Assembly (NCBI GenBank): GCA_964383495.1
Contig: CAYLHG010000001.1
Location: forward strand, 62,001-126,000
DNA from: CAWKDC01 sp964383495
GTDB taxonomy: Bacteria > Pseudomonadota > Gammaproteobacteria > JABCZS01
Direction of reading: 5' to 3'
DNA length: 64,000 bases
Shown: positions 8,417 to 16,730 of the stretch, in pieces
How positions within the stretch are numbered: position 1 is the first letter of the stretch
How the letters are laid out: each line of letters starts with the position of its first letter
Made by a program: the position numbers and the translations under genes
Notes under the pieces: model-generated
Database searches by the model: none
Told to the model about the DNA's origin: nothing
Seen by the model: only the letters and a program-made list of their open reading frames with translations

Positions 8417-10477
8417 ATGCCCAACGATTCAGCTCTTTTACGTTTAAACTCTGCCTCTTTCAATGAATCACTGCAATCAGCATTCTTAGCGTATCATGCA
8501 AACACATTACTGCGTCGCTTTGTTATAGATGGCCAAATTAAAACATTATCGCATGAAAAAAAACAAGCAAAAGCACAAATGCAAGCACTGTTAAATAAAG
8601 GCTACCAGCTCGCTCGAAATGAAGAAGGTCTATTTTATTTTACTAAAGAATTACGGGGAGGTTCCCCTGTAGATGAGTTAAAGCGAAAATTAGCAACCAA
8701 ACCCGCTGAGCAACGCTGTGTTTTTATCTCCTATAGATGGGAAGAAAAAGAGATTGCTAAAAAACTACAACAGGTCCTAGAAGCACGGGGATTTATGGTT
8801 ATTCGCGATGATGACCATCTTAAGGACGGTTCAAACTTAGAAGAATTTATGCAAATTATAAACAACCACAATGTGAATTATGTGTTGCCGATTATCAGCA
8901 GTGGTTATTTAGAATCAGCAAATTGCATGTATGAAGTGGGGCAAATTTTAAGACGCGATAACTGGAAAACAAACCTTCTTCCATATGTAATAATCAGTGG
9001 TCCTACGGATGCCAAGATTTATGGTGGTATCAGTGCGCATATAACGTATTGGAAAATCAAACGTGAACATGAAAATAATGCACAAGAGCAAAATAAATTG
9101 GATAACATCTTAAGAAGCATTGAACCCTTTTTATATTTCCTCTCCGGACGCGTGAATTCTCCCGAAGCTGAGATCATGAAAAACAATTATGCAGGTTTAT
9201 TTCAAATGATTGAAAATATAGAAAAAGAATTTCACACTATTATATTTGAAGAAATTGATGAATTGTTAAGGACTGCTATATTGATTGCAAAAAAAGACAA
9301 TCATGATAAAGCAAAAGAAAAGTTTGTCTTAGCGAAAGTAAAAGTCGATGCTCTAGAACACGTATTCGGAGTAGAGGAAATTACGGGCAGAGTTTATGGC
9401 TTGTATGGAGAATATCTTGTAGAGCAAAAAACAGAAAAGGAGCAAGGCGGAAAATATTTAGCCACTGCAAGAAAATGTGGGTTTAAAGATTCTTACTCAA
9501 GCAACAATGCAAGCGCCTCTTCAAGCAATAACAACAATAATATCACCGCGAGTTCAAGCTCTTCCGATAATCCCGCTGAGGTGGCCCAATACCTAAGGCA
9601 TGTGTCTAATGGGGAGCAAGATAAAGTTGAAGCCATGTTAAAAACCAATCCATCTTTAAAATCAGCAGCCGCTGTGATTTATAATCACTATCTGGCCTCC
9701 CCAAAAATCTGTAGTTCTAATAAAGTCCGCCAACTGCTAAGCCTTGTTGCACAAGGTGACCAAACAGCAGCTGAAGAGCTGATTACATCAGAGTCTGGAT
9801 TATTATTGGAATCCAATGATGTGACCGATTTATCAGGCCGTAAGTTTGAAGGAATTACTGCATTTCAATATGCCGTCTGGGCATTAGACTGGCATATGTG
9901 GAAAATGATGCGAAAATATTTAGCAGAGGATGAAGCACGAGTTCAAATCAATCGATTTGAAACTGGATCTTGGGTTGCTGCACATGGGCGCACTGCAGAA
10001 AAATTCATCCAAAATTTAGTGGATAGCCTGAAGCAACTTATTGATAATTCTTCTAATTGGTCATGGGAACAGTTCAAGAGTTACTGGGTTAAGGAAGTGG
10101 GCGGCAATCAGAAACTTTTACCTGCGCATGTGATTAATGAGTATTGTAGACCGGATCTATCTTTCAATGATAACCGAAATTTTCAGGATGAGCAATTTCC
10201 CCGTACCAGAGAGACTAATGAGGGAGAATGGTTTACCGCAAATTACTCCGGAGGGCTTTTAGGTAATGAATGGGCAAGCTTTAGAGGAGCTGCAAGCTGG
10301 AGAGGATCTAGGCGGTCTGTAGCCTGTGGAGGACTTTGTCTTTATTATGGGGGACGTAAACAACATATTATTGCAGATAAAAAGGCGATCGAACGATTAC
10401 TAACTGTGCGTAAAGAGCAGTGCGCTGAGCTCATGGCTAGCCTGAAAAATACCAATACAACCACGTTACATAAATAA
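8417..10477 (+). CDS. TIR-domain protein with ankyrin-like C-terminal region
   Basis: A 686-residue protein. Residues about 100-215 form a TIR domain: strand A RCVFISYRW, then RDDDHLKDGSN, then PIISSGYL and NCMYEVGQIL. Glu173 in that last block matches the catalytic Glu of TIR NADases. The ~95-residue N-terminus is unassigned. A helical stretch (near 270-350) and a Ser/Asn-rich linker (near 360-385) precede a C-terminal region with two ankyrin-like units (NGEQDKVEAMLKTNP and QGDQTAAEELITSE), then DVTDLSGRKFEGITAFQYA. As I recall, that last motif recurs in Legionella proteins. TIR enzymes act in NAD+-depleting immunity and in host signalling interference; this one could do either. AAGGAA lies 7 bases before the ATG. 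It is divergent from the helicase gene and convergent with the ankyrin/WD gene. Confidence 0.85.
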   Translation: MPNDSALLRLNSASFNESLQSAFLAYHANTLLRRFVIDGQIKTLSHEKKQAKAQMQALLNKGYQLARNEEGLFYFTKELRGGSPVDELKRKLATKPAEQRCVFISYRWEEKEIAKKLQQVLEARGFMVIRDDDHLKDGSNLEEFMQIINNHNVNYVLPIISSGYLESANCMYEVGQILRRDNWKTNLLPYVIISGPTDAKIYGGISAHITYWKIKREHENNAQEQNKLDNILRSIEPFLYFLSGRVNSPEAEIMKNNYAGLFQMIENIEKEFHTIIFEEIDELLRTAILIAKKDNHDKAKEKFVLAKVKVDALEHVFGVEEITGRVYGLYGEYLVEQKTEKEQGGKYLATARKCGFKDSYSSNNASASSSNNNNNITASSSSSDNPAEVAQYLRHVSNGEQDKVEAMLKTNPSLKSAAAVIYNHYLASPKICSSNKVRQLLSLVAQGDQTAAEELITSESGLLLESNDVTDLSGRKFEGITAFQYAVWALDWHMWKMMRKYLAEDEARVQINRFETGSWVAAHGRTAEKFIQNLVDSLKQLIDNSSNWSWEQFKSYWVKEVGGNQKLLPAHVINEYCRPDLSFNDNRNFQDEQFPRTRETNEGEWFTANYSGGLLGNEWASFRGAASWRGSRRSVACGGLCLYYGGRKQHIIADKKAIERLLTVRKEQCAELMASLKNTNTTTLHK

Positions 10478-10562
10478 TTTCCAGATTAATAGCCAGTGTG
10501 TCAATCGTTGTTCACGCATAACATGCCTTAATAAAAAGCTCGCTATTAATCGGAAATAATTA
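10474..10562. terminator. Long inverted repeat between convergent genes
   Basis: Arms 10474-10493 and 10542-10562 pair almost completely, with a GATTAATAGC/GCTATTAATC core extended by AATTTCC/GGAAAT and a loop of about 48 bases. It spans the stop codon of the TIR gene and lies just past the stop of the convergent ankyrin gene. A bidirectional terminator is the simplest reading; there is no clear T-run. Confidence 0.5.
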
Positions 10563-10570
10563 CCTTGTCA

Positions 10571-13500
10571 TTACATTGAATACGAACCTAACAGTGCTTC
10601 GCGCTCTTCTTTGTTTTTTTGTTTTTCAGCACTAGTTAAATTGTTCTGTCTTATTCCTTGTTGTTCTTGCTGCTCACTGATTATAGAGGCCAATTTTGAC
10701 ACGGTTTCCTCTAAAGCTTCAAGTCGTTGCAAGACTTCTGGGCCGGTTGTTTGATTAATACTTTTTCTTTTGGCTTTAAGGCATTGTCTCTTTGCATTGA
10801 CTGTACCATCATTGTTAATAATTTCATCTAGATCCAGTGAGGATTGTTGACTTTTTACATGTGCTAATTCTTTTTTTACCGCAGCGATCTCTTTTGTTAA
10901 CTTATCCACTTCATGTTGTGAAGCTTTATCTTCTGTTATGTTATTTGTGAGCGTGGCATTAGCATTAGCATACATTGTAACAAAAGCTCGTCTTGTAACA
11001 AGATTATGGGCGTCGTACTGATAATTTTTACCCATAATGACAGTGAACAAAATTTCAACGCAATCTTGTGCGCTTGAATCCGGGGGCTTAGGATTTTCTT
11101 TCATGTGGGTCAGTAGTTTATCGGCATCGAGTAGCGCGAGAATTTCTGCATTTGTTAAACTTTCTCCAAATTGTATTGCTCGAACAATGGCAATACATTT
11201 ATCCATAATTTTTTTCAGTCTATCTTTCGAATCTTTTTTGGGACTACTATTCAAATGATATTCTTGCGCCAGGGTAAGTTGTATCGCAACATCTCTAGCA
11301 AATTTTTCCATATTTTCTAAATCAATCCATTTTGACAGTCTTTGCATGGCCTTAAAGCTTAGCATTCCATCGGCCACACCAACAACTGCTGCGGCAAAAC
11401 TTAAAAATGGTGCTGCAGGAGGACACAATGCGCCTGCAACATTACTAATGCCATTAGCCACTGTGGTGCTCATACTGCTCGATGCATCTACTTCTCCAGA
11501 AGCAATTACTTTTGCAGCAAAAAAAGTTTGTCCTAATAATGTTTTTATTACTTGATAATAACGATTCATGTTTTCGTTTTTTTGAATACAAGCGATGGCT
11601 GTTTGTGTTTTTGCATCTAGCCCTGCATAAACTTCCACATCTTCTAAGCGTTTCGCAAGGTCTTGTTGCTGGGTTTGTAGTGTTGTTAACGTAGGCATCA
11701 ATTTTTCTAAATTAACACCTTGCTTTTCCAGCGTTTCTAATGCCTTTAAATTGCTTTGCGATAAAGCTCCTAGAAATTTTGAATGTTTTTTTAAATGTGC
11801 TTGAGATATAAATGAATTTTGATTATTGTTAGCATTGTTATTCGAATTTGGTGATGCAGAAGCAAAAGTGCTGGGATCTGTAGTTGTTGTATTTTCTGTT
11901 GTTGTTTGTGGAAAACTATTATAGGCTTTTATGGGTGCGTTATTATTTATGATTTTTGGAGGCTCGGGTGTTTTTGCTGGAGCAGTATTAATCTTAACAA
12001 AAGGATCGTGATAATAATATGGGTACGGACAGCTATTGACAGCTAAAGTTGTCGAACTTGATTGTGGTGCCAGAGGTGGAGGCGCTGGCGGTGGAGCAGG
12101 TATAGTGTTGACCAAAGAAGCGGTGGTCGATTTTGAACTTGCAACGTTTGTTGCATTAGATGTCACTGAAGCTGATGACGTAGATTTCGCGGAAGATATT
12201 GTCGCTTTTATGCCGGTTTGATTCGTATTACTTTGTGTATTGTGAGTGGCACCTGCTTTTGATGCTTCTGCCCACCAATTTGCTTTCGGTTTAAATTTTG
12301 CAAGTTGTGATTCAATCAGTGCTATTCCTTTATTTGTTAACCAACCACAGCGTTCATATTTAATTTCTTTAAGTTGTGGACATTGTCTTAAAATCTCCTC
12401 CATCAATACATCTGTAATATAAGTACATGATACATCCAGATATTCTAAATCTTTTGAAAATAATTCCGGAACTTGTTCTATTCTAAGTTTATTATTTTCC
12501 AAAAGTAATATTGGATGCTGTGATAAATATTGAAGCTGTTCAAACCCGGAGAGGTCTTTTTCTGCTATTTCGTATCTAAAAAGTGGAAGATAATAAAAGG
12601 CATTTCTTGCAGCTCTTTCTGTTAGGTTGAGCGAAGTATTTATAGGTGTAACTATAATATAGCCAAATGCAGTTTGTGTATCATTTTTTTCATCAGAAAG
12701 ACGAGAAGGTAAAGGGATATTGTTAATCAAGCTATCACTAATTAAATCTTTAATTTTTATATTTTTCTCAAGATCACTCTCAAAAATACAGCCATTGGGC
12801 AACACACCACAAGCCATAACGTGACTATCTGTCGGTATGATTTTTATTACTGTTTCATTGTCAATGTCCCAAACCATATACGCCCCAGAATCGGTTTCTT
12901 TACTTTTTTGAGATTTCCCAAATGTAACAACATGTTTGCTAGGAAGCACGATTGGAATTGAATGATCATCTATATAAAAATTATAATGGGACAATACTTT
13001 CTCGCGTTCAGTTTCTAATTCTAAAATCTTCATTTTTCCTTTTGATATTATTGCGAAACAATTATTAGGAAAAATAGCAGACACTAAAAATGATCTTGAA
13101 TCGGGTAAAGTTATATTCCGAATTAATTTCCCAGTTTTGGTATCCCAAAATCTTAAGAACTTATTTGATTGGCTGATAAGCCATTGATTTGGTGCTTCTT
13201 GTAATTTAATAGCGCGACACCCTTTACCTTCACCAATATGTCCATATTCTAGCTCTTTAATAATATCGCCAGTTTCTATATCGCGAATAATAATACTGCC
13301 GTCAGCTAATGCGATGGCTAATCTGCCAGTAAATAGTTGACAAACATCGAGGATATTAAAAAAATGGTCATCAAAAGTTCTAATTAACTTGCCGTTTTCT
13401 AAATTCCAAATTTTAATTGTTTTGCTAACATTTCCAATGACGGCCAGATGATTATCTTGTAACAGTAGCACTGATTGCGTAGTATTGGACAAATAAGAAT

Positions 13501-14668
13501 CAAAAAAATCGCCCAACGATTTGATTTTTTTATTGGTATTCAGATCCCAAATTTCAATCGTGGCATGTTCAGTCAATATAATAAACCAACCATTTGGCAA
13601 TACAGCACCGTATTTAATATAATTATATGTCGTTTGTAATTTTATAAGGTTTTTATCCATCCCATCATAAGCTAATGGTTTGGATAATCTTTTATCTGGA
13701 GCATAACGTCTTGAAGTAGATTGTTGAATGAAAATGTCTCTATTTGCTTTTTGTTTTGATTGAAGATGATATAAGTAAGCAACAATATCTTTTCTATTTT
13801 CCTGATCATGGCATTCTTTCATAAGCCCAGAAATATTTTCACCCTCAAGTTGATCCAACTTTACTCTACATACTTCTACTAAATATTTAATGACAGGTAA
13901 ATGGCCATATGAAATTGCTAATAATAATGCTGTTTTACCTTGATTAGCCATTCTGCCTGTTAATTCATTTTCTCCAGAGAAAAAATTGCTAATAGATGAT
14001 AAGAACGATTCTTCTTCACCACATTTTTGATTCAGGTCAACTTGACAAGTTTCAACCAAATATTTAACGATAGAAAGATGCCCTTTTGCAGCAGCCAACA
14101 ATAAGGGGGTTGCGCCATACATTCTATAATCAGGATAGTAATGACCATCGGAATCTGGACGATGATGATATAAAGATGACAGCACTTTTCTATTCAGTCG
14201 ATAATTTAGATCAGCTTTACCGTCTTCGGCGAGACAACGCACCATAGGCAGATTGTTATTAAAAACAGCATGAAAAATAGCGTTCACATATTTAGATTCA
14301 AAACCGCAACCATCATATTCATTTATATTTATTTTTGTAACTAAAAGTTTTACTACATTTAAATGATTGGCATTAACTGCTGCTATTAAGGAGTTTGCAC
14401 TGGCATGCACCCTACAGTTCAATAGATATTCTACGATTGATAAAAACCCTGATTTAATCGCTTCTTCCAATGCTGAACTGGCATCACTGAATCCTGCTTT
14501 CGCTTCTTCAACTAAGTATTTTAAGATGTGTAATTGATTGTATTTAGCAGCATACCACAATGCAGTGCCACCATCTGATTGATTTACAGATGGGCCAAAC
14601 CAACCCTTTAATAGTTTTTTAACTTCTTCTAGATCGCCTTGCCTAACTGCGTCGTGTAGTTTTCCCAT
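10571..14668 (-). CDS. Ankyrin / seven WD-like repeats / LRR multidomain protein
   Basis: This 1,365-residue protein has four parts. Residues 1-290 hold about six to seven ankyrin repeats (for example TALWYAAKYNQLHILKYLV, ATPLLLAAAKGHLSIVKYLV). Residues about 345-690 hold seven WD-like strands of the form IxIWDLxTGKxI, enough for one seven-bladed propeller. Residues about 715-795 hold leucine-rich repeats of the Cys-containing type (LEYLDVSCTYITD, LKEIKYERCGWLT). A Ser/Thr/Pro/Asn-rich linker with a poly-Pro stretch (about 805-945) leads to a helical tail with a hydrophobic segment near 1071-1104 and coiled coils near 1244-1276 and 1309-1336. All three repeat types bind proteins and no enzyme motif was seen, so a scaffold or host-directed effector is likely. 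The -10 box lies 6 bases before the ATG, so the mRNA may be leaderless. Confidence 0.85.
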   Translation of the reverse strand: MGKLHDAVRQGDLEEVKKLLKGWFGPSVNQSDGGTALWYAAKYNQLHILKYLVEEAKAGFSDASSALEEAIKSGFLSIVEYLLNCRVHASANSLIAAVNANHLNVVKLLVTKININEYDGCGFESKYVNAIFHAVFNNNLPMVRCLAEDGKADLNYRLNRKVLSSLYHHRPDSDGHYYPDYRMYGATPLLLAAAKGHLSIVKYLVETCQVDLNQKCGEEESFLSSISNFFSGENELTGRMANQGKTALLLAISYGHLPVIKYLVEVCRVKLDQLEGENISGLMKECHDQENRKDIVAYLYHLQSKQKANRDIFIQQSTSRRYAPDKRLSKPLAYDGMDKNLIKLQTTYNYIKYGAVLPNGWFIILTEHATIEIWDLNTNKKIKSLGDFFDSYLSNTTQSVLLLQDNHLAVIGNVSKTIKIWNLENGKLIRTFDDHFFNILDVCQLFTGRLAIALADGSIIIRDIETGDIIKELEYGHIGEGKGCRAIKLQEAPNQWLISQSNKFLRFWDTKTGKLIRNITLPDSRSFLVSAIFPNNCFAIISKGKMKILELETEREKVLSHYNFYIDDHSIPIVLPSKHVVTFGKSQKSKETDSGAYMVWDIDNETVIKIIPTDSHVMACGVLPNGCIFESDLEKNIKIKDLISDSLINNIPLPSRLSDEKNDTQTAFGYIIVTPINTSLNLTERAARNAFYYLPLFRYEIAEKDLSGFEQLQYLSQHPILLLENNKLRIEQVPELFSKDLEYLDVSCTYITDVLMEEILRQCPQLKEIKYERCGWLTNKGIALIESQLAKFKPKANWWAEASKAGATHNTQSNTNQTGIKATISSAKSTSSASVTSNATNVASSKSTTASLVNTIPAPPPAPPPLAPQSSSTTLAVNSCPYPYYYHDPFVKINTAPAKTPEPPKIINNNAPIKAYNSFPQTTTENTTTTDPSTFASASPNSNNNANNNQNSFISQAHLKKHSKFLGALSQSNLKALETLEKQGVNLEKLMPTLTTLQTQQQDLAKRLEDVEVYAGLDAKTQTAIACIQKNENMNRYYQVIKTLLGQTFFAAKVIASGEVDASSSMSTTVANGISNVAGALCPPAAPFLSFAAAVVGVADGMLSFKAMQRLSKWIDLENMEKFARDVAIQLTLAQEYHLNSSPKKDSKDRLKKIMDKCIAIVRAIQFGESLTNAEILALLDADKLLTHMKENPKPPDSSAQDCVEILFTVIMGKNYQYDAHNLVTRRAFVTMYANANATLTNNITEDKASQHEVDKLTKEIAAVKKELAHVKSQQSSLDLDEIINNDGTVNAKRQCLKAKRKSINQTTGPEVLQRLEALEETVSKLASIISEQQEQQGIRQNNLTSAEKQKNKEEREALLGSYSM

Positions 14669-14674
14669 CTAAAA

Positions 14675-14680
14675 ATTATA
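14675..14680 (-). promoter_or_regulatory. TATAAT box implying a leaderless transcript
   Basis: A perfect TATAAT on the minus strand ends 6 bases before the ATG at 14668. Transcription normally begins about 7 bases past the -10 box, which is the A of the start codon. No ribosome site is present and the first ankyrin repeat begins at residue 4, so a later start is unlikely. The -35 region is poor. Confidence 0.5.
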
Positions 14681-14965
14681 ACAGATCTTAAAAACTTTTG
14701 TGGGTTAAAAAGTAAGGTAACAAAGCCATGATAAAACCCTTACTTCAATATCATTTAAATGAATTAAATTTTTAAATTTATCAGTACTAAGAAAATTGCT
14801 AATGCATTGTATATAATTAGAATATACCTTAAATTTTATAGATTATCTTTATCCTGCTCAGTTAGGACAGCATATTTAAGTTTCATGATTTTATTTGGTT
14901 CAAACTTTCCCCGCCATAAAGAAAGTTAACTAAACTATATCATTTGTGTTTATTATCATTTAAAT

Positions 14966-15038
14966 TGGGTCGTGATGGATTCGAACCATCGACCAGCGGA
15001 TTAAAAGTCCGATGCTCTACCACCTGAGCTAACGACCC
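14966..15038 (-). tRNA. tRNA-Lys (anticodon TTT)
   Basis: The 73-base gene folds into a standard cloverleaf. The acceptor strands GGGTCGT and ACGACCC pair fully, the D-arm is GCTC/GAGC, the anticodon loop CTTTTAA gives TTT, and the T-arm is GATGG/CCATC around TTCGAAT. The outer anticodon-stem pair is a T/C mismatch. The 3' end reads CCCA then ATT, so CCA is not encoded, unlike in most gammaproteobacteria. It lies downstream of cpoB and queE; E. coli also has tRNA-Lys genes just after cpoB. A degenerate copy of its 3' half lies at 4256-4299, which makes this the likely integration site of an island. Confidence 0.96.
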
Positions 15039-15053
15039 GTCAGTGATGTGCTT

Positions 15054-15081
15054 ATCATACTGAAATTTGGCAGAATTGCAA
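15054..15081 (-). promoter_or_regulatory. Promoter of tRNA-Lys
   Basis: On the minus strand TTGCAA (15076-15081) and TATGAT (15054-15059) are 16 bases apart, about 15 bases before the tRNA 5' end. Position and hexamers fit a stable-RNA promoter. Confidence 0.6.
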
Positions 15082-15117
15082 GAGGGAAAATATTATTTTT
15101 AAAAGAGAACACACTCT

Positions 15118-15768
15118 TCATACCCCTGTCTTTTCACCCCAAATCATTTTATGCAATTGCACTTGAAGCCGCACAGGCAAATTATCTTCAATAATCCAAC
15201 GCGCTAAGTCTTCTAATACAATTTGCCCGTAACTAGGCGATAATAAAACCTCACAACACTTTGGTAAATCATGCTCTGCTATTTTTTGCTTGACCCATTC
15301 ATAATCAGCACGATCAGTAATGACGCACTTTATTTGGTCTGTTTTTTTCAATAATGGCAAATTTTCCCACATATTTCGTGCCTCTTCCTTCGAACCAGGC
15401 GTTTTTAAATCCATCACAATCATCACTCGCGGATCAATATCAGCTAATGTAATAGCCCCGCTGGTCTCGAGAGAAACTGCATATCCAGCATCGCATAGCG
15501 CCGTGAGCAAAGGCCATGCGCTCTTTTGTGCCAAAGGCTCTCCACCTGTCACACATACATATTTAGGGGAAAAGCTCGCTACCTTTGATAAAATGTCTTC
15601 AAGAGACATTTTTTGTCCACCTGTAAAAGCATATGCTGTATCACAATAACCACAACGTAACGGGCAACCCGTAAGACGAATGAAAACAGTCGGCAAACCC
15701 GTGCGGGAAGATTCGCCTTGCAGCGAATAAAAAATTTCGGTGATTCGGAGCATTGAACTACCAGACAT
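15118..15768 (-). CDS. queE: 7-carboxy-7-deazaguanine synthase QueE
   Basis: A radical-SAM enzyme of queuosine (tRNA wobble base) biosynthesis that turns 6-carboxytetrahydropterin into 7-carboxy-7-deazaguanine. The 216 residues show the opening ITEIFYSLQGES, the iron-sulfur motif CPLRCGYC (a CxxxCxxC, near residues 35-42), VTGGEPL (SAM-binding GGE) and the C-terminal LQVQLHKMIW. The length is typical. GGAG lies 6 bases before the ATG. It follows cpoB, as in many gammaproteobacteria; queC and queD are not in the window. A palindrome at 15864-15907 separates it from cpoB. Confidence 0.97.
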   Translation of the reverse strand: MSGSSMLRITEIFYSLQGESSRTGLPTVFIRLTGCPLRCGYCDTAYAFTGGQKMSLEDILSKVASFSPKYVCVTGGEPLAQKSAWPLLTALCDAGYAVSLETSGAITLADIDPRVMIVMDLKTPGSKEEARNMWENLPLLKKTDQIKCVITDRADYEWVKQKIAEHDLPKCCEVLLSPSYGQIVLEDLARWIIEDNLPVRLQVQLHKMIWGEKTGV

Positions 15769-15863
15769 CTAAAACTCCAACTTTGTCATTACGCGGGTTA
15801 CTCGCCTCTCTTTCATAGAGACCCCTTACCGGCCCAGGCGTCTGAAAGGCGCGCTTACACGTG

Positions 15864-15907
15864 AGGGGCGCATGCTTATCCCGGGCTTGTCGGGATTATG
15901 CGCTCCT
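15864..15907. repeat. GGGCGCAT-type interspersed palindrome (cpoB-queE gap)
   Basis: Outer arms AGGGGCGCA and TGCGCTCCT enclose an inner ATCCCGGG/CGGGAT stem. The element sits directly past the cpoB stop codon and belongs to the palindrome family found at many gene junctions in this window. Confidence 0.7.
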
Positions 15908-15911
15908 ATAT

Positions 15912-16730
15912 TTAGCGATTAATATTATCAATTTGCTGAATTCTTTCGTTCGCTAAACGTGCTTGCGGCGTATTGGGGTACTTTGCAATCACTTGCTTGA
16001 ACATTGCCAACGCCTTGTCGTATTGCCCCGCATCTTCATACACCATACCCAACTTTAATGTAGCATCGACGACTTTGGGTGATGATGGATATTTATCTAT
16101 AACAGTTTGAAAAGCAACCTTAGCTTGGTCTAAATCATCCGCTATCGTTTGCGTTTCACCTAACCAATAATAAGCACTCGCCACATATTGCCCATCAGGG
16201 TAAGTTTTAATGTATTCTTTTAGTGCTGGAATAGCGGCACTGTATTTTTGCTCTGTCAACATCACGTAAGCTGCTTCGTACTGTTTTGTTTCCGCTTCTG
16301 TCGGTGCACCAGGTATAGGCGCAATATTTCCTCCGCCCATCAATTGATTACCCGGCACAGGCAAAGAGGGTGAACCCGCACTGACTGATGCTGCGCCTGA
16401 AGGCCCCATCGCTTTCGCTGCAGCGCTAGGTGCCGTTGCAGTCACGTCGCTGCCGCTTAAACGCTTATCTAAATCTGCGTATAAACTTTTTTGACTTTCT
16501 TTTAATTTGTCCAATTCAAATTGTTGTACTTCTAACATGCCACGCAATGTTTGAATTTCATCGCGCATTTCTTGCAAGTTTGCTTGTACAGCATAACCAC
16601 TTTGCTCTGATATCATTTTCTCTAAACGATCCACACGTTCGCTCATGGTCGCTGTGACAGGTGCTTCCGCGATGGCAGCAAATGCTGCCATCGCGGTGAC
16701 CATCCCAATAAGAATGGGTTTCATGTTCAT
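15912..16730 (-). CDS. cpoB: Cell division coordinator CpoB (YbgF), periplasmic TPR protein
   Basis: CpoB works with Tol-Pal to couple outer-membrane constriction to peptidoglycan synthesis. I start it at the ATG at 16730, whose A overlaps the pal stop (TAATG). That gives MNMKPIL followed by a clear signal peptide; the frame's upstream extension lies inside pal and has no signal-like sequence. An N-terminal coiled coil (SERVDRLEKMIS, LQEMRDEIQTLRGML) mediates trimerisation in the family. An Ala/Ser/Pro/Gly-rich linker follows, then TPRs beginning at YEAAYVMLTEQKYSAAI and ending in YPNTPQARLANERIQQI. It is the sixth gene of the tolQRAB-pal-cpoB operon. Confidence 0.96.
   Translation of the reverse strand: MNMKPILIGMVTAMAAFAAIAEAPVTATMSERVDRLEKMISEQSGYAVQANLQEMRDEIQTLRGMLEVQQFELDKLKESQKSLYADLDKRLSGSDVTATAPSAAAKAMGPSGAASVSAGSPSLPVPGNQLMGGGNIAPIPGAPTEAETKQYEAAYVMLTEQKYSAAIPALKEYIKTYPDGQYVASAYYWLGETQTIADDLDQAKVAFQTVIDKYPSSPKVVDATLKLGMVYEDAGQYDKALAMFKQVIAKYPNTPQARLANERIQQIDNINR

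Noticed and set aside
11346..12221. Plus-strand frames across the ankyrin/WD gene, one Gly/Ala-rich
   Set aside because: The Gly-rich run is the complement of a poly-Pro linker; no independent evidence.
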